A DNA stretch of 64,000 nucleotides from Vallitalea sp. (lineage in GTDB: Bacteria; Bacillota; Clostridia; Lachnospirales; Vallitaleaceae), in contig NZ_JAOARO010000057.1 in assembly GCF_025211055.1 (NCBI RefSeq), forward strand, positions 62,001 to 126,000. The letters are read 5' to 3'. The first letter of the stretch is position 1, and every line of letters starts with the position of its first letter. The position numbers were made by a program, and so were the translations under genes. Below, piece after piece: positions 56,468 to 64,000 of the stretch. The notes under the pieces were generated by a model. It was not told the origin of the DNA. It worked only from the letters and a program-made list of their open reading frames with translations, and searched no databases.

Positions 56468-57520
56468 CTAAATAATTGCTTCAATCCATTCCTTAAAAAT
56501 ATAATGACAATCTTCTGGTCCTGGTCCTTCTTCTGGATGGAATTGTACTGTTTTGATATTGTAATCAGAAGAACTAAATCCTTCAATGGTACCATCATTA
56601 ACATTGATAAAAGTCTTTTCCATGTCTTTTGTAAAACTGCTTTCTTCTACTGCATATCCATGATTCTGAGATGATATAAATACCTTTCCTGTATTCATAT
56701 TCATTACTGGATGATTGCTTCCTCTATGTCCGAATTTTAGTTTATATGTATCTGCTCCAAGTGCAAGTGCAATAATCTGATGGCCAAGACATATTCCCCA
56801 AATAGGTAGTTTACCTATTAACTCTATTACAGTTTTGATAGGAATAGAAGCCTCCTTTGGATCTCCAGGTCCATTAGAAAATAGTACTCCATCTAAATCA
56901 TATTCAATAATATCTTTAGAACCAATATCTTGTGGGAAGATATATATATCACAATCAAGACTTACTAGTTGGTTAATTATTCCTGACTTGATACCAAGGT
57001 CAACAATTCCTATTTTCTTACCTGCCCCTTCTATATGTTTGATATCTTTCCTAGACACCTGTTCAACAATATTACTAGGGAACTTATAATCCTTCAATTT
57101 CTCTAATAACCTATCTTCATCTTCAGTGGTTATCATACATTTCATAGTTCCTTTTTCTCTTATCTTCTTAGTTAACATCCTTGTATCAATACCATATATA
57201 CCAGGAATATTATTTTCCTTTAGATATGTGTTTATATCTTTTTCACATTGCCAGTGATTAGGATTAACTGAATATTCCTTAACTACAAATCCTGAAACTC
57301 TGATATAGTCCGATTCCATATCTTCAGTATTTATTCCATAATTACCAATCAAAGGATATGTCATTGTAACCACCTGACCTGCATAAGATGGGTCTGTTAA
57401 TATCTCAGTATATCCTGTCATACCAGTATTAAAAACCAATTCACCACATACCGTAGTCTTAGCTCCAAAACTTTTTCCTTTTATAACTGTTCCATCTTCA
57501 AGAATTAATTTAGCATACAT
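56468..57520 (-). CDS. carA: Carbamoyl-phosphate synthase small subunit
   Basis: It has 350 residues. N-terminal CPSase_sm domain (KGKSFGAKTTVCGELVFNTG) and class I glutaminase: Cys in IWGICLGHQIIALALGA (about 246), His/Glu in VQFHPEEGPGPEDCHY. ATG 57520 overlaps the stop of argD by one base (TAATG). Delivers ammonia from glutamine to CarB. Confidence 0.95.
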   Translation of the reverse strand: MYAKLILEDGTVIKGKSFGAKTTVCGELVFNTGMTGYTEILTDPSYAGQVVTMTYPLIGNYGINTEDMESDYIRVSGFVVKEYSVNPNHWQCEKDINTYLKENNIPGIYGIDTRMLTKKIREKGTMKCMITTEDEDRLLEKLKDYKFPSNIVEQVSRKDIKHIEGAGKKIGIVDLGIKSGIINQLVSLDCDIYIFPQDIGSKDIIEYDLDGVLFSNGPGDPKEASIPIKTVIELIGKLPIWGICLGHQIIALALGADTYKLKFGHRGSNHPVMNMNTGKVFISSQNHGYAVEESSFTKDMEKTFINVNDGTIEGFSSSDYNIKTVQFHPEEGPGPEDCHYIFKEWIEAII

Positions 57521-58707
57521 TAAATCTCTCCTTCCAGAACACTGCCAAGTACCAAAATAGCAGAATCTATATCTTCTTTTTTTACAATAAGAGGTGGAAC
57601 GAACCTAATTATACGCTCACCAGACCCAACTAGTAATAATCCTTTCTCCATACATTTTATTATTATATCTTTTACAGGGATATCCATTTCCATTCCTAGC
57701 ATTAATCCATGTCCTCTAACATCAGTTATGAAATCATATTTATCTTTTAATTCATTTAACTTCATAGTCAGGTAATTACCTTGAACCTTAACGTTATCAA
57801 GAATTTCATTATCAGATATTTCCTCTAATACAACTTTTGCAGCTGTACATACTAGAGGATTACCACCAAATGTACTTGCATGGTCTCCTGGGCAGAACCC
57901 CTTAGCGACTTCTTCATTAGCTATAACTGCTCCAATAGGTACTCCACCGCCAAGTCCTTTTGCTAGGGCTACAATATCAGGTTTTACTTCGTATAATTCA
58001 TATGCGAATATTTCTCCTGTTCTTCCAATACCACATTGGACTTCGTCAAATATCAAGACTAGTTTATTTTTATCACATATCTCTCTAACTTGTTTCAGGT
58101 ACTCTTTGTTAGCAGGTCTTATACCACCTTCACCTTGAATTGGTTCCATTAATACTGCACACGTATTATCATCTATGACTTCTTTTAGAGATTCAATATT
58201 ATTAAACTCAGCGTATTTCACACCTGGAAGTAATGGGTCTAAGCCTTTTTGGTATTTCAGTTGACCTGTTGCAGTAACTGCCCCGTAGGTTCTACCATGA
58301 AATGAATTCTTCATAGTAATGATTTCGTTTTTATTAGTACCTAGATTTTTCTTGGCATATTTTCTTGCTAATTTCAGAGAACCTTCTATTGCTTCTGCGC
58401 CACTATTACAGAAGAAAACTTTATCAAGTCCACTATATTCTACCAATAATCCTGCTGCTTCTATAGCTGGTTCATTCCAATAGAGATTAGAACAATGTGT
58501 TAGCTTATCCAATTGTTCTTTTAATTCTGTTACTAATCTTTCATTTTTGTATCCTAGAGAATTAACAGCTATTCCAGCAACAAAATCTATGTATTCATTA
58601 CCATCTTCATCATATACTTTTACTCCTTCTCCTTTTTCTATAACAATAGGAAACTGAGCGTATGTACTCATAAAAACTTTTTTACCTTTATTTATCAATT
58701 GCTCCAT
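57520..58707 (-). CDS. argD: Acetylornithine aminotransferase
   Basis: A 395-residue class-III PLP enzyme. VFFCNSGAEAIEGSLKLARK, LIFDEVQCGIGRTGEIFAYE, and PLP Lys in IVALAKGLGGGVPIGA (about 252). Converts N-acetylglutamate semialdehyde to N-acetylornithine. Overlaps carA start; 28 bp after argB. Confidence 0.94.
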   Translation of the reverse strand: MEQLINKGKKVFMSTYAQFPIVIEKGEGVKVYDEDGNEYIDFVAGIAVNSLGYKNERLVTELKEQLDKLTHCSNLYWNEPAIEAAGLLVEYSGLDKVFFCNSGAEAIEGSLKLARKYAKKNLGTNKNEIITMKNSFHGRTYGAVTATGQLKYQKGLDPLLPGVKYAEFNNIESLKEVIDDNTCAVLMEPIQGEGGIRPANKEYLKQVREICDKNKLVLIFDEVQCGIGRTGEIFAYELYEVKPDIVALAKGLGGGVPIGAVIANEEVAKGFCPGDHASTFGGNPLVCTAAKVVLEEISDNEILDNVKVQGNYLTMKLNELKDKYDFITDVRGHGLMLGMEMDIPVKDIIIKCMEKGLLLVGSGERIIRFVPPLIVKKEDIDSAILVLGSVLEGEI

Positions 58708-58735
58708 TTGTTCTCACCACTTTCATTAAATAGTA

Positions 58736-59599
58736 TTACGCTCCATAGAACATAGTTCCTACACCGCTCTTTGTGAAGATTTCTAATAACAAGCTATGTT
58801 CTACTCTTCCATCGAGTATATGTACACTTTTAACACCTTTATAGATTCCTGATGCACAACACTCAGCTTTTGGAATCATTCCACCGCTGATAACACCTTG
58901 TTCTATATATTCTGGTACTTCTTTGACATCTATCTGTGATATTAGTGAACCACTATCATTCACATCTCTAAGAATACCTTCTACATCTGTTAGAAATATC
59001 AACTTTTCCGCTTTTAGGGCTCCAGCTATTGAACTTGCCGCATAATCAGCATTTATATTATATGTATCACCATTATCATCTGTCCCGATTGGTGCAATTA
59101 CTGGTATGTATTCATTTTCTAGGAGAGTTTCAATAAGTCCTGTGTTGACTTTTGTAATTTCCCCTACATATCCAACATCATAATCTTCAAATTCCTTTTT
59201 TGTTACCTTCAGTGTTTTACCATCTTTACCGCTTATTCCAACTGCATTAATATCATGATTCTCTATAAGCTGTACTATATCTTTATTAACTTTTCCTGAT
59301 AATACCATCTCAGCAACTTGAACCGTCTCTTCATCTGTAACCCTGAGTCCATTGATAAACTTACTTTCTTTACCTATTTTACTTAACATCCCGCTTATTT
59401 CCTTGCCACCGCCATGGACTATAACAGGCCTTAGTCCTACTAGTTTCATTAATACAATATCTTGAATAACTGACATTTTAATGAATTCATCCACCATAGC
59501 ACTACCGCCATATTTGATTACTACTATATCACCATTGAATTTTTTTATATAAGGTAAAGCTTCAACTAATACCTTAGCTCTTTGAATATATTTTTTCAT
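58736..59599 (-). CDS. argB: Acetylglutamate kinase
   Basis: It has 287 residues, amino acid kinase fold: VIKYGGSAMVDE, PVIVHGGGKEISGMLSKIGK, and the nucleotide site with NINADYAASSIAGALKAEKL. Usually the feedback point for arginine in organisms with the argJ cycle; the N-terminal helix (MKKYIQRAKVLVEALPYIKK) is like that of arginine-sensitive hexamers. Confidence 0.94.
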   Translation of the reverse strand: MKKYIQRAKVLVEALPYIKKFNGDIVVIKYGGSAMVDEFIKMSVIQDIVLMKLVGLRPVIVHGGGKEISGMLSKIGKESKFINGLRVTDEETVQVAEMVLSGKVNKDIVQLIENHDINAVGISGKDGKTLKVTKKEFEDYDVGYVGEITKVNTGLIETLLENEYIPVIAPIGTDDNGDTYNINADYAASSIAGALKAEKLIFLTDVEGILRDVNDSGSLISQIDVKEVPEYIEQGVISGGMIPKAECCASGIYKGVKSVHILDGRVEHSLLLEIFTKSGVGTMFYGA

Positions 59600-59617
59600 A
59601 TTTATTTTCCTCTCTTA

Positions 59618-60838
59618 TCAAGTTCTATATTCTCCGTTGATTTTTACGTATTCATAACTAAGGTCGCACCCCCAAGCCTTAGCTTCACCATCTCCTTCAT
59701 CAAGCTCTATTTCTACGATAATATCTCTTTCACTGATAATTAATGATGCATAGTCTTCATCAAAATCAATAGGTAATCCATTTTCTACAAGAGTTATTTT
59801 ACCTTTACCACTTACGTAGTGTAAGCTTACTTTACTTGGGTCAAATTCTGCACTAGAGTATCCCATAGCACATAGTATTCTTCCCCAGTTGGCATCTTCA
59901 CCAAAGAATGCTGTTTTTACCAGATTAGATGTTATAACTGATTTGCCGAGTAATCTTGCATCTTCTTTATTTTTAGCTCCTTTTACCGATACTTCAATGA
60001 ATTTGGTTACACCTTCTCCATCTGCTACAATTAGTTTGGCTAGATAAATATTGATGTAATCAAGGGCTTCTTTGAAAATTTTATAACTTTCATTAACTTG
60101 GGATATTTCTTTATTACCAGCTTCACCATTGGCTAATAGAATAACCATATCGTTAGTACTTGTATCACCATCAACGGATATCATGTTGTAAGAGTCTTTT
60201 ATACTGTCTGATAGCGCTTTTCTAAGTAGCGTTTTTGATATGTTAATATCCGTTGTTATGAATGAAAGCATTGTAGCCATATTAGGGTGAATCATTCCTG
60301 AACCTTTTGCCATACCGCCGATAGTAACTTTTTTACCATCTATCATAACAGTAACTGCTATTTGTTTACTGTATGTATCAGTAGTTCTGATTGCATTAGC
60401 GGCATCATCCGCTGATTGTTCAGTATCTCCAAGTTTATCTGATAGATCAATTATTCCATTACATATTTTATCTATTGGTAGTTTTACTCCTATGACACCA
60501 GTAGAAGCTACCAATACTTCTTCTTCATCTATCCCTAGTACTTCTCCTGTCTTAGTAGCCATTTCATTAGTATGAATCATGCCTATTTTTCCTGTACAAG
60601 CATTAGCATTTCCACTATTAACAACAATTGCTTTAACTGTATTACCTTCATCAAATATCTTTTTATTCCAAAGCACTGGTGCTGCTTTTACTATATTCGT
60701 TGTAAATGTTGCCGCCATATTGGCTGGAGTCTTAGTATGAACAATAGCTAAATCCTTATTTTTTCTCTTGGCACCACAGTGTACTCCACCTGTCAAATAT
60801 CCTTTAGCCGCCGTTACACCGCCTTTTACTATATCCAT
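59618..60838 (-). CDS. argJ: Ornithine acetyltransferase / N-acetylglutamate synthase
   Basis: About 406 residues from ATG 60838 (AAAGGTGATG upstream). Self-cleaving family; nucleophile Thr in KGSGMIHPNMATMLSFITTD, with cleavage at the MA-TM step giving two chains. C-terminal TAFFGEDANWGRILCAMGYS. Recycles acetyl group from acetylornithine to glutamate; if bifunctional it also makes N-acetylglutamate. No argA or argE is in the operon. Confidence 0.94.
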   Translation of the reverse strand: MDIVKGGVTAAKGYLTGGVHCGAKRKNKDLAIVHTKTPANMAATFTTNIVKAAPVLWNKKIFDEGNTVKAIVVNSGNANACTGKIGMIHTNEMATKTGEVLGIDEEEVLVASTGVIGVKLPIDKICNGIIDLSDKLGDTEQSADDAANAIRTTDTYSKQIAVTVMIDGKKVTIGGMAKGSGMIHPNMATMLSFITTDINISKTLLRKALSDSIKDSYNMISVDGDTSTNDMVILLANGEAGNKEISQVNESYKIFKEALDYINIYLAKLIVADGEGVTKFIEVSVKGAKNKEDARLLGKSVITSNLVKTAFFGEDANWGRILCAMGYSSAEFDPSKVSLHYVSGKGKITLVENGLPIDFDEDYASLIISERDIIVEIELDEGDGEAKAWGCDLSYEYVKINGEYRT

Positions 60839-60875
60839 GTCGTCATCACCTTTCATAAATGTTATCTATTTCTAA

Positions 60876-61919
60876 TTAAATTGGGAAACCAGGAATCATT
60901 TCAAGTCCTGTACTCTCTTTTAATCCAAAAATTATATTCATATTTTGAACAGCTTGACCTGCTGCACCTTTTATTAGATTATCAATTGTACCAAGTACAA
61001 TTATTCTATTGGTTCTATCATCTATCTGGAAATTGATATCGCAATAATTTGAACCTTTTACCCATTTAGTTTCTGGGAATACTCCTTCTGGTAAAAGTCT
61101 TATGAACTGTTCATCTTTGTAACACTCTTCATATACCTCTTTTATATCTTTATATGCATATTTATTATTAAGACTAGCATAAGACGTTATAAGGATACCT
61201 CTATTCATAGGTATGAGATGTGGAGTAAAAGAAATTGAGATGTTGCTATCTGTCACACCACTTAGTTCCTGTTCAATTTCTGGTGTATGTCTATGAGATG
61301 CAATTTTGTATGCTTTGATTGATTCATTACATTCAGTATAATGAGTACCTAGATTAAGTGCTCTTCCTGCACCAGTAACACCAGATTTGGCATCAACTAT
61401 AATTGAACTCTTATCTATGAGATTATTCTTTACCAACGGCATTAAGGATAATATGCTGCAAGTTGTGTAACAACCAGGATTAGCTATTAGATTAGATTTC
61501 TTCACATCTTCTCTTTTTAACTCGCACAATCCATAAACAGCTTCATCAATTAGTTCAGGACTACCATGAGAAACACCATACCATTTTTCATATACTGATA
61601 AATTATTCAACCTGTAATCCGCACCAAGATCAATTACTTTAGTATTTTCTAAGGTTTTTGATGATATTTTATTAGATGCTATACCATGTGGTAATGCAAT
61701 GAATAGTACATCCACTTTTTTTGATATTTCATCAATCTCTTCATCAACTAATTTATCAGATGCTATACCCATGAAATTACCATATACTTGATCATAATTA
61801 GTATTTTTATATGTTCTAGATGAGATTACCTCAACTTCACAATCTGGATGTTGCATTAATAATCTCATTAATTCTTGCCCTGCATAACCTGTAGCTCCGA
61901 TAATACCTGCCTTTATCAT
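60876..61919 (-). CDS. argC: N-acetyl-gamma-glutamyl-phosphate reductase
   Basis: It has 347 residues. NAD(P) fold MIKAGIIGATGYAGQELMRL, catalytic Cys in LIANPGCYTTCSILSL (about 149), and KAYKIASHRHTPEIEQEL. Type 1 ArgC. First gene of the operon, behind the two ArgR-like sites. SD GAGAGGTGAT before ATG 61919. Confidence 0.95.
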   Translation of the reverse strand: MIKAGIIGATGYAGQELMRLLMQHPDCEVEVISSRTYKNTNYDQVYGNFMGIASDKLVDEEIDEISKKVDVLFIALPHGIASNKISSKTLENTKVIDLGADYRLNNLSVYEKWYGVSHGSPELIDEAVYGLCELKREDVKKSNLIANPGCYTTCSILSLMPLVKNNLIDKSSIIVDAKSGVTGAGRALNLGTHYTECNESIKAYKIASHRHTPEIEQELSGVTDSNISISFTPHLIPMNRGILITSYASLNNKYAYKDIKEVYEECYKDEQFIRLLPEGVFPETKWVKGSNYCDINFQIDDRTNRIIVLGTIDNLIKGAAGQAVQNMNIIFGLKESTGLEMIPGFPI

Positions 61920-61939
61920 ATAATCACCTCTCGAACTTT

Positions 61940-61974
61940 TTAATAATTATACATTAATATTAATATTTATGCAA
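61940..61974 (-). promoter_or_regulatory. argC promoter with two ArgR-box-like operators
   Basis: On the minus strand -35 TTGCAT (61969-61974) and -10 TATAAT (61946-61951) are 17 bp apart. Each hexamer lies in an ARG-box-like sequence: TGCATAAATATTAA (61960-61973) and TGTATAATTATTAA (61940-61953). Each matches the box TGAAT-4-ATTCA at 12 of 14 positions, treating the middle as A/T. Their 20-bp centre spacing is two helical turns. The ArgR/AhrC gene is not in the window. Confidence 0.7.
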
Positions 61975-62054
61975 TAGGTTTTAATAATATTTAGTTAATT
62001 ATTGTATATTATAGAAAAAGCTTGATTCTAGCTATATTTAATTGTAAAATATGG

Positions 62055-62060
62055 TATAAT
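62055..62060 (+). promoter_or_regulatory. Possible -10 of cls
   Basis: TATAAT lies 25 bases before the ATG. No good -35 at 17 bp, so support is moderate. Confidence 0.35.
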
Positions 62061-62084
62061 ATAAAGATGTAAGGGGGAATTCTA

Positions 62085-63548
62085 ATGGAAAATTATGTGA
62101 TTACATTAAGTTATAATTATGTCCTTTTCTTCTTATTTAATTTAATATTTACAGCAATAATTATAACATTAGAAAGAAAATCACCTACAACCACGCTCGC
62201 CTGGCTGTTATTTATGATAATGCTTCCCGGTATTGGATTTATTTTTTACTTGATCTTCTCTCAAAATATATCTAAGAGGAAAATATTCAAATATACATTT
62301 GAAGAGAGTAAGTTATATAAATCAATACTTAATCAACAGAGAAAAGAATTCGAAAATCATTCTTTTAAGTTCAACGACAAATCAATGGCCAATTATACTG
62401 ATATGATTCTATTTCATAATAAATTAAGTGAATCTTTTTATTCGCAGAATAACAATGTGCAGATTGTCACTGATGGAAAACAGAAATTCCATATATTATT
62501 TGATGAGATAAAAAAAGCAAAAAACCATATCCACATAGCTTATTATATTATGAAAAATGATTCTATAAGTTATGAGTTATATGACCTTCTTAAGCAGAAG
62601 GCTCTTGAAGGTGTAAAAGTTAGATTATTAGGCGACCATATCGGTTGCAGACATATAAAGAAGCAGACATATAAAGAATTAAAAGAAGCAGGAGTTGAAG
62701 TTGCCCTATTCTTTCCCTCAAGATTTAAACTGATTAATTCAAAAGCCAACTATCGTAACCACCGTAAGATTGCTGTAATAGATGGTGAAGTCGGTTTTAT
62801 CGGTGGTTTTAATGTTGGCGATGAATATCTAGGACGTAATAAGAGATTTGGCTATTGGCGTGACACCCACTTAAAGATTGAGGGGGATGCCGTTATTGGT
62901 TTACAGATGCGCTTTTTATTAGATTGGAGAAACGCTTCCAAAAAATCACTAGAATCATCATTAGATTATTTCAAAGAATCCCCTAGCCCATCATTGGGTA
63001 AAATCGGAATACAGATAGTAACAAGCGGACCTGATTCAATTAATGAACAGATAAAGCATGGCTATATCAAAATGATATCTTCTGCTAAGAAGACAATTAT
63101 TATTCAAACACCCTATTTCATACCTGATGAAAGCATCATGGAAGCTCTAAAAATCGCTTCTGTATCTGGCGTGGATGTACGTATAATGATTCCTAACAAG
63201 CCTGATCATATGTTTGTTTACTGGGCAACTTATTCTTATATTGGTGATTTACTAAAATATGGTATACGTGCTTTCACTTATGAAAATGGTTTCTTACATT
63301 CTAAGATGATAGCCGTAGATGGAAAATTATCTTCTGTTGGAACATGTAACTTTGATATCAGAAGTTTTAAACTTAACTTTGAAGCTAATGCTTTTATATA
63401 TGATAGACAAACTACCAGAAAGCTTGAAAGAGAATTTGAAAAAGATTTGCCGTTATGTAATGAAATAACAAAAGATGATTATATAAATAGATCTCAACGT
63501 ATCAAAATGAAAGAAACTATATCTAGGCTCTTTTCACCAATACTATAG
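62085..63548 (+). CDS. cls: Cardiolipin synthase
   Basis: It has 487 residues: two N-terminal membrane helices (about 8-27 and 34-56), then two PLD/HKD motifs (NHRKIAVIDGEVGFIGG, near residue 226; FLHSKMIAVDGKLSSVGT, near residue 404). Joins two phosphatidylglycerols into cardiolipin and glycerol. AAGGGGG precedes ATG 62085. Monocistronic, with a terminator after it. Confidence 0.94.
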   Translation: MENYVITLSYNYVLFFLFNLIFTAIIITLERKSPTTTLAWLLFMIMLPGIGFIFYLIFSQNISKRKIFKYTFEESKLYKSILNQQRKEFENHSFKFNDKSMANYTDMILFHNKLSESFYSQNNNVQIVTDGKQKFHILFDEIKKAKNHIHIAYYIMKNDSISYELYDLLKQKALEGVKVRLLGDHIGCRHIKKQTYKELKEAGVEVALFFPSRFKLINSKANYRNHRKIAVIDGEVGFIGGFNVGDEYLGRNKRFGYWRDTHLKIEGDAVIGLQMRFLLDWRNASKKSLESSLDYFKESPSPSLGKIGIQIVTSGPDSINEQIKHGYIKMISSAKKTIIIQTPYFIPDESIMEALKIASVSGVDVRIMIPNKPDHMFVYWATYSYIGDLLKYGIRAFTYENGFLHSKMIAVDGKLSSVGTCNFDIRSFKLNFEANAFIYDRQTTRKLEREFEKDLPLCNEITKDDYINRSQRIKMKETISRLFSPIL

Positions 63549-63581
63549 ATGTTTATATCAATTATTCATTTATGTATTATC

Positions 63582-63608
63582 AAAAAGTGTACAAATGTAC
63601 GCTTTTTT
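63582..63608 (+). terminator. cls terminator
   Basis: AAAAAGTGTAC, loop AAAT, GTACGCTTTTT, then T's (one G-T pair). Confidence 0.85.
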
Positions 63609-63619
63609 TATTTTTTCTA

Positions 63620-63654
63620 TTGAATATTTATTAGTTTTAATGTATAATTATAAA
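63620..63654 (+). promoter_or_regulatory. argG promoter with two ArgR-box-like operators
   Basis: TTGAAT (63620-63625), 17 bp, TATAAT (63643-63648). Boxes TGAATATTTATTAG (63621-63634, 12 of 14 to the ARG box) and TGTATAATTATAAA (63641-63654, 11 of 14) again overlap both hexamers and lie 20 bp apart, exactly as at argC. Confidence 0.7.
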
Positions 63655-63692
63655 AAAGTTATTAATTACATAAAGTATAGGAGGCAATATAT

Positions 63693-64000
63693 ATGAATAA
63701 CAATAATAATGAAACTAAGAAAAAAGTAGTATTGGCATATTCCGGTGGATTAGATACTACGGTTATTATACATTGGTTAAAACAAAACTATAATTATGAG
63801 GTAATAGCTGTTTGTGTTAACGTAGGGCAAGGAAAAGAATTAGATGGATTAGAAGAAAGAGCTTTATCCTCTGGAGCTAGTAAGTTGTACATAGAAAATG
63901 TTGTTGATGATTTTGTTGATGATTATGTAATACCAACTGTAAAATCTGGCGCTGTATATGAAGGCAAATATTTATTAGGTACATCTATGGCAAGACCAAT
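63693..64000 (+). CDS. argG: Argininosuccinate synthase, N-terminal part (cut by window edge)
   Basis: About 103 residues are visible. [20 protein letters not shown] is the PP-loop that binds ATP, followed by [20 protein letters not shown] and the substrate region [11 protein letters not shown]. Condenses citrulline with aspartate. ATG 63693 has AGGAGG upstream. The start carries a short Asn-rich extension (MNNNNNETK). argH probably follows outside the window. Confidence 0.95.
   Translation, partial: MNNNNNETKKKVVLAYSGGLDTTVIIHWLKQNYNYEVIAVCVNVGQGKELDGLEERALSSGASKLYIENVVDDFVDDYVIPTVKSGAVYEGKYLLGTSMARP

Overview
The window comes from the chromosome of a low-GC, endospore-forming Firmicute, most likely an anaerobic clostridium (Lachnospirales-like). 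This is inferred from very AT-rich DNA with strong GGAGG ribosome binding sites, from sporulation genes (sigK, spoIIP, gpr), and from the conserved order gpr-spoIIP-lepA-hemW-hrcA-grpE-dnaK-dnaJ-prmA-rsmE. The species cannot be named from the sequence.

Layout. 1-4940: a carbohydrate ABC importer (lipoprotein fragment and two LplB/LplC-type permeases, minus strand) divergent from a YesN/YesM-type two-component system; three 21-bp direct repeats abut the importer promoter. 4941-5474: a 104-bp palindrome, a three-repeat CRISPR remnant without cas genes, and the sigK terminator. 5475-11812: sigK (sporulation sigma-K) split by a 5.65-kb skin-like element with its own large serine recombinase. Exact crossover bases and inverted-repeat arms can be read at both ends. 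Excision restores an in-frame pro-sigma-K of about 227 residues. Almost all cargo of the element is frameshifted or truncated, while the recombinase is intact. 11881-20714: housekeeping genes on the minus strand (U32 peptidase and TrmR for tRNA wobble uridine, mltG, YlbF family, rnjA, a Fur-family regulator, yrzB-like, ruvX, ireB, mtaB). 20891-21124: an HPr-like protein without the catalytic histidine. 21232-38549: thiI, cysteine desulfurase, cheY, rsmE, prmA, dnaJ, dnaK, grpE, hrcA (with CIRCE), hemW, lepA, spoIIP, gpr, divergent rpsT, and holA. 38565-45301: comEC, a GerMN lipoprotein, a sensor kinase/response regulator pair, comEA and mgsA. 45302-46500: gene remnants (an unknown fragment and a TraX tail) between two copies of a 24-bp repeat. 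46559-52998: nadE, two hypothetical proteins, a DMT-like membrane protein and the electron-bifurcating NfnAB pair. 53243-61919: the arginine operon argC-J-B-D-carA-carB. 62085-64000: cardiolipin synthase and the start of argG.

How genes work together. argCJBD make ornithine, carAB supply carbamoyl phosphate, and argG continues to argininosuccinate. Both arginine promoters have the same design: two ArgR-box-like sequences 20 bp apart lie over the -35 and -10 hexamers. The heat-shock genes sit behind one CIRCE operator. sigK controls late mother-cell sporulation and can act only after the element is excised. The main finds are the small decaying sigK element, the CRISPR remnant next to it, and the paired ArgR operators. 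I saw no tRNA or rRNA genes.
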